Source: Camillea tinctor
Lineage: Eukaryota; Ascomycota; Sordariomycetes; Xylariales; Xylariaceae
Length of the DNA stretch: 64,000 nt
Reading direction: 5' to 3'
Assembly (NCBI GenBank): GCA_022578605.1
Contig: MU394087.1
Location: 310,001 to 374,000 of the forward strand
The notes under the pieces are model-generated. The model was not told the DNA's origin. It was given only the letters and a program-made list of their open reading frames with translations, and did not search any database. Numbering within the stretch: position 1 is the first letter of the stretch; each line of letters begins with the position of its first letter. This document shows positions 22,129 to 33,882 of this stretch, one piece after another. The translations under genes were made by a program, and so were the position numbers.

Positions 22129-25030
22129 GCGGAGGAAGGGAGGGGGAAGGGGAAAAAAAGAAGGGAAAGGGGCATGGGGGAGTTAAAGGGAGTTCCGGCA
22201 GGGTTAATTTGTGAAAAAAGGGATTGGGACTGTTGCTATGGGATCGTGGGTTATGAGGTCTTTGGGGGTTAGTCAGGTTTGGTAGTTTGAAGCTATTCTC
22301 AACTTTTTTTTTTCGTCTTGTTCATAATTGTTTTTAGCGGCCTGTATATACTATTGATACTCATCTCTGATACTTCCTATGCAAAATTTTTGAAGCGACT
22401 CATAAAGTTCTTTCACTTTATTGAGTTTCAAAATGGTCACAACTGGGTGCTTTGGTTGAAGGCACTATATGTGCTATGCTAATGCGCTATAAGATTTTGG
22501 AGTATGTCAAATAAATAGATGTAAGAGGCATCGGTAGTAGGTAATAGCTTCCTACTCAATTCTAGTGGAGATCCCGGTTTCTAGTCAGGTCCACTGCAGA
22601 CCTAAAAAAGATTTGGGATCCGTCCGTGCATCAGAGCCTCAGTGGCGGGTCCCCTCAGTGGCTGGTGCATTTAGCCCCACTAACCTTAACCACTTGAGGC
22701 TGCGCAACCTGCGTTAGTGTGATTATATAAAAAAAATTCTCACAGCTCGTTCGCTTTGTTCCCTTTCTTCCTTTTCTCAACATAATGTCATCGGCATTCA
22801 TATTAGAGTCTCGGGATAAGCCCACAGAAAAGAAACTCTCTTTTCTTCAATGCCTGTCCAGGTTCCATGAGGACCTCTTGCGCGCTCAATGATCGCCTAG
22901 AACGATTTTCACCCTGCGTAAATGTTACCCGATGTCTCTTCTCCAGCTGGGTTAACGTAACAAAGTAGGCGTGGGACATACTGTTAATACAGTGAATATT
23001 CCACCACCATGATCTATTCACTTGCTCTTCTCTTCCTGTCTCTGCTTCAACTTGAGTCGTAAGAGACTGGGCTTCGGACAGCTGACGGTACTCGCGTCGT
23101 CCCCGTTTTGCTTGTAGAATGCATCACAACACTCATACAAAGCATCTATCAGATGGGAGCATTTGGCTTCGTTGTAACCATTTTTAGTCAAACAGTCTGT
23201 TTATTCCATGTTAGTCAGGGGGCTAGGAGTAAGCGTCGATGCAGCAAAGTAATAGGATACATGGGAAGAGTCAGGTACCTTGTATAGCACACTACATATC
23301 CCCAAAAGGCAGTCAGATGTTAGGGTAGTTATTAATGAGCACATGCCATGCAAACTCCCCTAGGTCATAGGGTAGGAACTTTGCAGCTTGGGGTATTTGA
23401 CTCACGGCCCGGGGATGACAAGGTGGTTTTGCTGCAAGATCTTCCTTCAATGCCTACGAGATTCCGTCTGGATTAGCCCGAGATAACTAGACAGACAGAT
23501 AGACAGGTGGAGGAATAGAAAGAAAGATAGATAGATACACAGACCATGGTTTGAGTAGAGGATTCGCTTATTTACTTGACTTTCAACTATGTAATAGTAG
23601 GTTATAGTTTAGTCGAGGAGAGTGAGCATGGTGGTGCAGCGGATGCAATATATAAGTAAGAATACAGTTATGATGTAATTATATGAATCCCAATCTATTT
23701 CCACATATATCTAGGGTCATGTTATACGTATATCTAGACTAAAAGGTAAAAGTTATAAATCTAACTAGGAATGTATGTACTTAGTGTAGGTGGTGTACAT
23801 GCTCAGTGTGCATAGCAGTGGTAGACAGCAGGCACCTAAATGGAAATTCTGCACAGGCGGTAGGTAGTTGCCCCTCATAACCTACAAACCCACCTGCCCG
23901 CCCTATAGCCCCTGCCTAGGAGGTACTATGGGGGTACTATGGGGTACTTTAGGTAGGTACCCTACAGGCATGGTTTCAAATGGGAAGGTCCATGCTCTCT
24001 CTCTTTCCTTCACTTTTTTTTTTCTTGTTACACCTCACCAATTGAAAGTTTAGGTGCATCTGAGCAAACCACAACCACCACTAACAACCGCCACAACTAC
24101 AACCACTTCCTCTACCACCATCATTTCTTCTTTTCTCTCTCTCTTTTTCTCTCTTTTCCCTTCTTACTATTATCATCGTAAGCACACTTCTTCTTTTCTC
24201 TTCTACTTTTAAGCACTTTATTTTTTTTGCACCCAGGTCCTAGTGATCGAACCAACACAATCTATCGCATCTCGCATCTACTTTGTACTATCCTTCCTGG
24301 TGTGAGCCCAGCCTGGTTCTTTTATTGTCTGCACCAACACCCCCCAAACGTTACAAGGCAACTCTAATAAGAGACCTGTCTCAGTTTGTAAGTTTATATC
24401 TGCTTTTTTTTTTCTTCCCTCTCCGGTCTTCGCCTGTATTTTTCTCTAATATTTTCCTTCGTCCTATTACCATCAAATCCTCTCCAAGCGTTCATTGTTT
24501 CCCCCACCACTACCACTACCGCCACCACTACTTCTCCATATCATCACCACAACCACTACCTTATCACTAGTTACTAGGTTAGCGTAACCTTAGGTGTGCT
24601 TACTTTCCTTTATCGCATTTTCAAAGTTGAAACTGCTAAACTTCCTTTTACCTACCTAACCTACACAATCTCTTTGTCATATCCCCCGCCACTAGATATT
24701 TACATTTGCACCTCAGACTTGAATAACCCGTCCCCCCCTCACAAAAAAAAAAGAGGCGATTCTTGTTCATCCTATCTACTTTAGGGTACGTTTGTTCATT
24801 ACTGGTCCGCATAATCCTACTTTGTTGCCATCTCATAAAAAAACAAAAATCTAGAAGTTTCTATCCCACTTTAGCCGGGGTTTTAGCAACTGACTTGGCT
24901 TCTATTGATAGCAGCACGATTGTTACCACACCATACCATACCGCGTCGTTCCATACCACGATCGCCAACCGCGAACGCAACCCTCCTCGAAATTTTTCAC
25001 TTCTACTACTAGATCATCCCAACCACCAAC
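22129..25030. other. Intergenic (2.9 kb) with SUMO 5' leader
   Basis: No gene recognised between 22.1 and 24 kb. From about 24.05 to 25.03 kb the plus strand turns into a long C/T-rich leader of the SUMO gene. A likely 5' UTR intron is 24178-24236 (CATC before GTAAGCAC, ending at GCACCCAG). Small direct repeats such as GACAGACAGATAGACAGG occur near 23.49 kb. Confidence 0.5.
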
Positions 25031-25439
25031 ATGTCTGGAGAGAACGACAGCGGTAGCCCGGCAGGAGACCGTCACGATGCCCCTGCTAACGCCGAGCATC
25101 TGAACATCAAAGTCACCGACAATAACAACGAGGTGTTTTTCAAGATCAAGCGCACTACCAAGTTGGAGAAGCTTATGACCGCGTTCTGTGAACGCCAAGG
25201 AAAGAATGTCGAGTCTGTGCGATTTCTCTTCGAGGGTCAACGTGTGCAGAAGACGGATACGCCAGATTCCGTAAGGCGCCACTCATCATCATCATCACCA
25301 CCACCACCTACCCTACCCCTCTAAAGTATTTACTATTTTTTTCTATGCTAACAGTATAATTTACTCCATTCTACAGCTCGAGATGGCAGATGGCGACACT
25401 CTAGAAGTACACCAGGAACAAGTCGGTGGTTCTTGCTAA
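25031..25439 (+). CDS. SMT3: SUMO (small ubiquitin-like modifier)
   Basis: Two exons (25031-25270, 25377-25439) encode 100 residues. After a flexible tail of about 22 residues the beta-grasp fold begins at HLNIKVTDNNNEVFFKIKR, followed by LMTAFCERQGK and VRFLFEGQRV. Exon 2 supplies LEMADGDTLEVHQEQVGG. The precursor ends GGSC, so only two residues are removed by the SUMO protease to expose the Gly97-Gly98 end used for conjugation in the nucleus. The tail has no lysine: the first is Lys27 in the fold. The gene has a long pyrimidine-rich leader, usual for housekeeping genes in these fungi. Confidence 0.96.
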
Positions 25440-28076
25440 AAAAGGATACGAATGCACGACCTTAAACCCCCTCGCCTTGAGAGAGAATACCGCCAAAGTA
25501 ACTCGGCTCCGGGTTCTTCAAGCAGATTGGGTGGGAAAGTATCAGGCAAACCACCAGCACCGTGTGTCACATGTGGCATGTTTGGACAAGGAAGGGGGGA
25601 GGTCGAAAAGGATGAAAAAAATAATAATAAAATAAGAAATAAAAACCCAAATGACATGGCAATGATGAGGGTTATTGTATGAGAACGAAAGGAGCGGAGT
25701 TTTCTACACACGATCTGTTTTTTTTCCTTTCCCTTTTTAAAACGTGCCTCTTCTCCCTTTGACAATTTCTCTTGCTCTTGAGCTAGATGATAGGGTCTAA
25801 GCATTTAAGTCTGGTGATGTTGGATCCTAGCTAGATACTTTCGGTGGCTTTCTACCTAGAAATAATCATGAATCAACTCAGATCCGAGGCACGTACCCTA
25901 CCTACTATCAAAGAATCCAACAAATCGACGAATAGAATGGCTTGTGAGAAAGTGCAAGAATGTAGAGAAAAAGCCATGCGTTGTCTTTGGTGACAACTGT
26001 ATCCCTGTAAGGTTCCTAATTCCGAAAAGCGGAAGAGGATTGATTACATATTATGTCGAGCCCTGTCTCTCTATCTCTTATTACCTACGCTTTGAAGTTC
26101 CGTTGCACCATTTGGGTATCCGGTGGCTGACTACATAGTACACACCTTACCTGACCCCTCCCTCCTTCTGTACATATATGTATCTTTTTTTTTCATATTG
26201 GCTGTTACGTCGAGATACACCTGAGAAAATAGGTCAGTAGGGATATATGGCTGAATACCTAAAGCTGCATAACCCGTCGTTTGAGGCTGAGGAGGGTGGG
26301 AGGTAGGTAGCATTAGGTACCTACAGACATACGTATCCGACCTAGCCTAACATGTTCATTCAGCCCAAGACGTGGCGAACAATAAAAACAACAACCTTCT
26401 CTACCTTATGTACCTGCTGACTTGTCTGAGTACATGTACATTACTTACATATATATATGCTTTTGCATGGATGATGAGGTGCATGTCTAGCAGCCGTCAT
26501 CTATCTACCCAAACTTACTTATAGTTGGCTACCTGTATAGTAGGTATCTGGTAGTAGCACGGGGGCTGGGTTGGGTGATAAGTAATCATTTTACTCTGCT
26601 AGCCTGGGTATTTGGAATCTGGGGAATCATCATATGATATGATAAATCGGTTTCTTCCGAGGTACATACAGTATAGGTTAGGTAGGTTATGTACTAGGTT
26701 AGGTATATAGGTAACTATCAGAGCTGAGAAGTCAGGTGGATGGATGGGATGCTATGGACATGTGTAGCAGATATGGTCAATGAGAACCCTATATATTCTA
26801 GATTGGTTGAATAGGTAAGTAGGGTTATTTGGTTTACCTAGTTTATGCCCATGGACAAACAGCGAGGCTAGAAAAGGATACCAAGGTAGAGAGGCAGGTA
26901 AGCAACTTGTACAGACATCTCAAAGATTCCCTTAGGTAGTCAGTCAAAGTCAAGTCAACGACACGGGAGACAGAGAGATAAGAAAGTAATTTGGAAAAAT
27001 AAAATAAAATCAAAATTGCAATTTCATTGTCTGCTCCCCTTTTCACTCACACTTCTGCATCTATAACCTCTCTCTCTTTTTTATAGTACCCAGCTGGTGA
27101 TTATGTTCCCCCTACCCCTTACCCAGCCTAACCCCCTTCCATCACCATCTCTATATTATATAACCATCCTCCTCCCCAATGCAATCCACTAAACCTAAGC
27201 ACAAAACCATTCTCCTTATTGATCTCTTTTATTTTTATTTCATTTTATTCCCCTTACTATGCTTCCAACCTAGGAGTTCGTCCCCTCCCAAAGCAAGAAG
27301 CAGAAAGATAAAAAATTCAGTACCCACCCAGAAAGCCCAAAAGAAGAAAAAGAAAAACAAGATATAGAGGACAAGGGGTACCAAGCAATCAGCCATAGAT
27401 GAATTATACGTAGTAGAATATAAAAGGGGCGAGAAAGCAGAAAACCCAACAGACCGAATCAAAGAGGGGGAAAAAAATGTTGTTCAAAAATCAAAAAAGT
27501 CAAAATCAAGCAAAAAGCAAAACTCCGCGCTACCTAGTACATATACCTAATGCTCACTTATTAAAAACCCAAGACCAAAAAACAACATCCATCCCCCCTC
27601 CTTATTTCCCTCTTTTGCAAAGAAAACCCGTTTCCCGCCTTGCCTTGCCTTGCCTTCACCCCATAATGACCAGCCAAACCGCAGATATGCTCCTCCTTTC
27701 CTTATAACTCTCCCTCCTCCTCCTCCCCCTCCTCCTTTTAAATCTACTTATTGCTAGCGAGGCAACAGATTCTTTTCTTCTCCTTTGTTTCACACATAAA
27801 GACACAGCACACCAAAACCCCTAGAAGTCGAGGTTTAGGGGTCAAGGGGTTTAAAGAGAGAGAGAGAGAATAGAAAAGGAGCGAGAAAGAAGAACAGAAC
27901 AAAACGTGAAAAGAAAAAGAAGAAAGTAAAATTGTTTTCTCCCTTTTACTCATTTTGCTCTTTACTCCAGAACCCCCTTTTCCTTTTCCCTCTCCATTTT
28001 CCTCCCTTCCCTTTCCCTTCCCTTCCTCTCAGCAGAAACCACACCATCCCTCTTCCCCCTCTCTTCCCCACCTCCC
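25440..28076. other. Intergenic (2.6 kb), convergent 3' ends of SUMO and LIM genes
   Basis: Holds 3' UTRs of both genes. Rich in TAGGTA/TACCTA words around 26.3-26.8 kb. Homopurine/homopyrimidine stretches fill 27.6-28.05 kb, including (GA)n near 27855. No coding sequence supported. Confidence 0.6.
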
Positions 28077-30924
28077 TCACATCTTCAGCTCCCTAGCCCT
28101 GCACCCCGTACACAGCACCACGACCTCCGCGCCGCGATCCCTCATCGGGAAGATCTGGCCGTCGTCGAACCCGCCGCCGCAGGTCCCGCAGCGGAAGCAC
28201 TCCTCGTGCCACTCCGCGCCGAGGGCCCTGACGTACTGTCCGATGACCGCCTTGCGGCAGCCCTTGCACTTGGGGGCGCGGCGCTCCGTGCGCTTGGTCT
28301 GGCAGTTGACGCACCAGGCGTAGCCGTCCTTCTCGATGTGGGTCATGCCCTGCTCGAAGGGGTCGCCGCACTCGGCGCAGAAGAAGTGCCCGTAGTGCCA
28401 GTGCGCGCCGAGCGCGACCACGTGTTCGCCGAGGATGGGCGTGCGGCAGTGCTTGCAGCGGGGCGCGAACTGCTCGTGCCAGTCGAGGTGGCAGTAGAAC
28501 CGGTGGCGCTCGTCCCCGTCCTCGGCCATGGTCTTGCCGGGCTCCTCCGGGAGCACTTCGCCGGCGGCCCGGCGGCGGATCCGGTCGAGGCGCTCGGCGC
28601 GGAACGAGTCCGGCTCCGGACTGATCTCGAGCGCTTCGAGCGCGGTGCCGCAGGCGTAGCACCGGAAGCAGTGCGGGTGGAATCGATCTGGGGACCCCTT
28701 CAGCGCTACGAAGCGCCCTTCGATCGGGAGCTGGCAGTCGGCGCAGATGGCGGTCGCTCGGGGGGACGCGCCGGGGGCGGGGGACCAGTGGCTGCGTCGT
28801 CGTCCGTCTAGGTCGTGGCGGTACTTGGATTGAGCCGTCTTCGGATCGGGCAACGGTCTGGTTGAGGGATCGGGTAAGGGTCTAGTCGAGGCCCTCCTCT
28901 CGCTATCGGGAGTCACGATGACGGGGACGCTAGGGGTGCTTCTGTGGTTACTCTTGTTGTTGATATTGTGATTGTTGCTATTATTATTGTTGTCATCGGG
29001 TAGCATGATGGTCGGAACCGCCGGACTATCGCCCGAAACGGAAATAGTAGGAATATCCGAAGCACCCCCTTTTCCGTTTATGCTAATGCTGGGCGTATCC
29101 TGTTTGCCGAACGACCTTGATGGCGGCGCCGAGATTTGAATATCCGGCGTAGATGAGACATTAGGGACAGGCGACTGCGAGTTTTGGCCCGCGCGCTCTT
29201 TGTTGATCCCGATAGGGACTCGGGAGGACTCGTCTGGCTTGGAATCAGTTGCCTCTTCCGGGGCCTTCCAGTTTTTGTCAAAGCTTACGATTGGACGTCC
29301 GGGACTGTCACTAACCGCAGACGGTGTTGGGAGCTTCACGCTACGGTCCTTGAGCCGCATGCTTGTCGCCTGTCTAATATCATCACCGCGTATCTCCATG
29401 CCATTCTTTGTCGGGATCTCTTGTGGTGGCTTCTGTGGGGCTTTAGAAGGGTTGTTGGTGGTGTAAAGAGGATTGCGAGACTGTGTGGGCGGATTCCTGT
29501 GAATCTCGTACCTTTGCCAGGGCTTGGTGGGTGAAGAAGCTTCAGGGGACGATGCAGGGGATTCAGGGGCAGTCTCAGGGGCAAATTGCACTCTACTAGG
29601 TAAGTTTTTTGTCTTTATCCTCAGCGATTGTGACAGTCCCGCAATATCCGACTCCTTCGACTTTCGTTCCGATATAGTACTGCCCTCGGGTTCCTCCCAG
29701 ATCTGATCACCTGAGAAGGGCTTTTCGATCTCTCCGCTTATATTTCGCTTCATACTGCTCCTCCGCCGGCCATTCGAAGTGATACGCGAGCCGCTAGCGA
29801 TTCCGGAGTAAGTTTTCGATTTCACGACAGGCGGTGTCGTCGACGCCGAACCGGAGCGGGGTTGATCGAGACTCTCACGGCCACTACCCGGGGAGGACGT
29901 CCGATCACTACCAGACGAGCTAGGAGAGAAAGAGCGAATCGAATCTCGTGCAAGCCCCGTAGGACTGACCTCTTCGCCATACCGTCCGATGCTAGCGGCA
30001 CGAGCATGGGCGTAGCTGTCCTTCCGTAGATGCGGCTTATACCTATAAGGGGCACCTGGCTCAGGGGGCTTAACGCCGTGCTGATGTTGCCATACGAGTT
30101 CCGCTGCTTCGTTTAATGCAGCGTCATAAAGTCGAGAATCATCATCCTCCGGTTGTTCGTCCTGGGCCGCCTCCTTGTTGAGATCCAGGATATCCATATG
30201 GTCCATGGCCTGGTGAAGATCAAACGCCTCCTCCTTTTCCATCCATCTCTGGCCGCGCTCCATGTACGTTGCCGTAGGGACCACATCCGAAGGTTTCAGG
30301 GGCGGTTCCGTGGGCTTCTCGGGGTAATAATCCTTTCCAGACATGGTATTCGTGGTGTATCTGGACACGATGCTTCCGGCATAGCTTGGTCGACTCCCTC
30401 GTGGCCTCGCCATGTCGGAGTTTGGTCTCATCGGGCTCGACATTTCGGACAGTATCGATGTACCTGCAACGGACTGGCGATTACTGGTGGTGGTGCTGGT
30501 TGTGAAAGGATCTGCCGAATCGGGCCGTGACGATCTCAAGGATGGTGGCGGTGGTCGGGCTCCCCCAGGACGAGCAACTCGGTTACCTCGCAGGTTCGTG
30601 AGGTAGGAAGCTACGCAGACACCACTGTTAGCCTGGGTGTGTCAAGGCAGACAGACAAACAGGTGGCTGATTAGGTAGGCGGTAGATAACGGTAGGTAAC
30701 AGGTAGTAGAAGATGGCGAAGGCAGGAAAGAGATCTAGGAGGAGTCTAAGAAGAGGTCGTCTTGTATGCAGGTGTGGTATAGATGTAGGTAGATGTAGGT
30801 GTCTGGGATTGAAAAAAAGTCTAGGGGTTTGCGAACCGAATTGATCATTGCTCATGTAAGTGGGCGACGGCGGAGTCACTTTTCTCGGTGATGATCGCTC
30901 TCTGGACTTGCCTCGGAGCTGCAT
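28077..30924 (-). CDS. Three-LIM-domain protein (paxillin-like scaffold)
   Basis: Two exons (30924-30837, 30610-28077) encode 873 residues. The N-terminus reads MQLRGKSRERSSPRK, then SYMSNDQF-type sequence joined across the intron to ASYLTNLRGNRVARPGGARPPPP, a block I know from conserved Pezizomycotina LIM proteins. Residues about 30-650 are low-complexity, Ser/Pro-rich and probably disordered, with an Asn/His run near residue 530. LIM1 starts at Cys652 and is split by an insert of about 40 charged residues between its two zinc modules; LIM2 is about 748-799 and LIM3 about 811-870, each with the full Cys/His ligand set. Such proteins act as actin/cell-polarity scaffolds (budding yeast Pxl1 is the nearest named analogue); direct orthology is inference. 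Confidence 0.9.
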
Positions 30925-33882
30925 TACTAGATTAGAATGAACTGTACTGATATATCAGATGGGGCAAATTGTTTTCCTGGTTCCGGTCGAGGGTTCGATG
31001 TGGATGCGAGTTTTCTGGGTCTGGCGTCTGAGGGTCTCGAAAAAGAGATGATGTTGGATTCCTGACAGAATATTTGATAGGTAAGTTAGGAAAGGTGAGG
31101 TAAAGGTGAGGTTAGATGCAGATTAAAAATACTGTTTACGAGAATTCCTGATGGTTGTCTAGGGGAAACAACAACAAGTTAAAAAATGAGGAAAAGAGGT
31201 AGGGGCTTGATATATATTTATTGGACTAGGTTAGTTAGTACGGAGGATAGTGTAGTTCACGTTCACAGTGAATCATTGTGCATGGTGATGTGTCAGTCTA
31301 GACTTGGGGTTGGGTCTACAGACAGGGCAAGTGGAGGTTGGTGTCCAATGTTTTCTCTGCGTTGTTGCCAGGGCAGCCGGGGCGATAGAGGAACAGCCAA
31401 TCACCGCTTCGAATCTGTCCGTGGTCCCTGGTCGACCCCAGCTATGAGATCCACTCTCTCGAGGTTCCACTTCTACCCGCACTTGGCCAGATTCAATTGG
31501 ATCCCCAACCGAGCCCAGCCGACGGGTAAGACCTCTCAGTAACCTCTCAGTACCTCTGCAAGGCAGCAATTGGCAAAGCAAAGCCGATTTTCTTCTTTTG
31601 CATTTTTCAATCTTTCCCTCCAACCTCCCCAACTTTATTAAATTACCTACTATTACAGGGCTGTTGTTGCACACACGAACTACACTGTATGTACTTACCT
31701 ATAGCTGCTATAGGTAGGCTAATAATAAACATTAGTGCCGTCCACTATGTCCACTAGGTTAGGTAGTTAACTATCTAGCATCAATCAAATCAATCAATAG
31801 CAACCTGTCAATACATACGAGTTCATTATTAAGGTTAGGTGTTTTAATGAACCTAGTACATAAATTAATACCCTATTGGGTTCCATATGTTTATGTTTAT
31901 GTCCAACCTGCACAAGATCAATACGGGGTAGTATTCTATCATCAATCACACGATAATATACATGTTGATATTACTACTACCTACCACCACCTACTTCCAG
32001 ACAAATAAATACTACATATCAATCTTGGATATGTAGTATTTACTACATGCAGATACTTTCTACCACGTGCCTTTTGAAACATATCAGATAGGCTTTCATT
32101 ATGTTGTGTCTTGTTTACACCACATGTTTTTGTTCTATTCTGTTTTATTTAGTTCTATGTTTCCTCTATTGTTTCTCTTTTTTTTAATGCCGAAACATTT
32201 AAGTTGAGCGAACAATCCCTTTTTTTTCTGTCTCTTTTCCTTCTGGAAGCAATCTCTGGGTTTCTATGGTTTCCACCAGATGATCCAGTTAAACGTCGGG
32301 CATCGTCATCAGCCCATCACCAGCAATAGCTCCGATTGGGCACGTCAACCACACTCTAATAATAAAAAAACACCACCCACTACCAGTACCAGGTAGGGAG
32401 GCTAGTTAGGTACTAACTTAGGTACCACGTATAGAATAGAGGTAGATGTACTGCATAATACGTTCATGCACGCTGCCCTATAGGGGCCTGCCTATCTACC
32501 TATCTATGTAACGTGTATACGCTCACACTTACACCCACCACGTATACACTTACACTGATATTTGCCAATGTTGGAACTCAACTCGGGTCGGCAACTTCGC
32601 CATTTCAATTTTCATCTCCTTCCCGTCCGTGCCGGATCCCTAAATTCACAGGTACACTAGTAACACGACACAACCCGCACGAACCAAGTTGCGGCTCTTA
32701 CACAGATAAGTTTCAATGCAAGGGTTTGGAATAGAAGGTATTCCGCTTTTTCCTTCTTTTACTGCTTCTCCCGCCTTCTATTGTTTCCTGTCCAGGTTGA
32801 TCACCGCCTTCTTTTTACCCTACTTCCTGATTGGCAGCCTTCACATATTCCCCCCTACTACTACTACTACCGGGAGATGAGGCTTGACCCTCACTCCGGT
32901 CCTAGTCCGTCACTTCACTACACTAATCTACCTAGTGTAGTTTTGTGAACGGAGTGTGTACCCGAGACCCATGACAAAAAAAAAAGATGGACTGGGGAGG
33001 GGGAATATTCCTTGCCCCATGACCCTGTGAGATCTTCAGCATCCCATGGAAGAACCCAGACAGTTAACTACGCTAACTATGGGGCATCAGCTCCCAGGAT
33101 AGTTGCATTTGTACAAATGCACATTCATGTGCGTGCGTGAGTTCTTATGTGTATGGTATGTGTGCGTGCCAAAAAAGAAAAGTATCCTTTAATGAAACAT
33201 TTAACTTGAGTATTTCTCATCTACACTAACTACCTAGCCTACCTAAGGTTAGAATCATCTTAGATAGGTATGTAATCTACATAGCCTACATACCTACTCT
33301 ACCTACCTTTCATGCATTCTGACCAACTTCATGTAAGGATCCCTCCCCTTACCCAATCGATGTCAGAAAGGCTCATCTCCGGACGCGGAGAGAGCTAAGA
33401 AAAGGTGGGTTAAGCACCACTTAGGTAGTAAAACCCGACATCAAAAGCCCTCATCACTTATTTTTCTTACGTTATTCCCGCCCCCAGGGTACCTATCTAC
33501 ACCTATCATCACTAACTCACACCGAATCAATCGCTGTAGGTTTTTCTTATTATTCCCGGGAGGCCGTATAACCTATACTAAGTGTGTGTAGGTGAGGTGA
33601 GTATGTATGTGTATGAATTTGTAATGAGTCAATCATTCAAAAAGTTCTCAGCTCTCAGGATGTGGTGTGCAGGGAAGGGAGTGATCGATCCTCTTTTCCG
33701 TTTTCTCTATTCCATTCCTTTAAACCTAAAGTAAACGTTATAAATATTTTTTTTATTAATTCATATACCTATATTTTCTGTATATCTTATACATGTATTG
33801 GGGTTGCTATTTTTTGTTGTAAACCCTCCAATCAACATCGAAATTTCGATATATATCTCTTGTTATACAAACCGAAATCACC
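30925..33882. other. Intergenic (3 kb), divergent promoters; hairpin at 32.0 kb
   Basis: Between the LIM gene (minus) and the MFS gene (plus). No gene recognised; frames at 31.2-31.6 kb on both strands look non-coding. Many TAGGTAGG/CCTACCTA words occur and an inverted repeat lies at 32006-32042. Confidence 0.6.
32006..32042. repeat. Perfect inverted repeat, 15-bp arms, 7-bp loop
   Basis: Left arm TAAATACTACATATC, loop AATCTTG, right arm the exact reverse complement. AT-rich and not followed by a T run that would suggest a terminator. Confidence 0.75.

Noticed and set aside
24283..24784. Plus-strand frames upstream of SUMO as genes
   Set aside because: They are translations of the C/T-rich leader, with low complexity and no conserved residues.
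28206..28811. 201-codon plus-strand frame opposite the LIM domains
   Set aside because: Shadow of the LIM exon with Ala/Val/Leu-rich repetitive translation and no family features.
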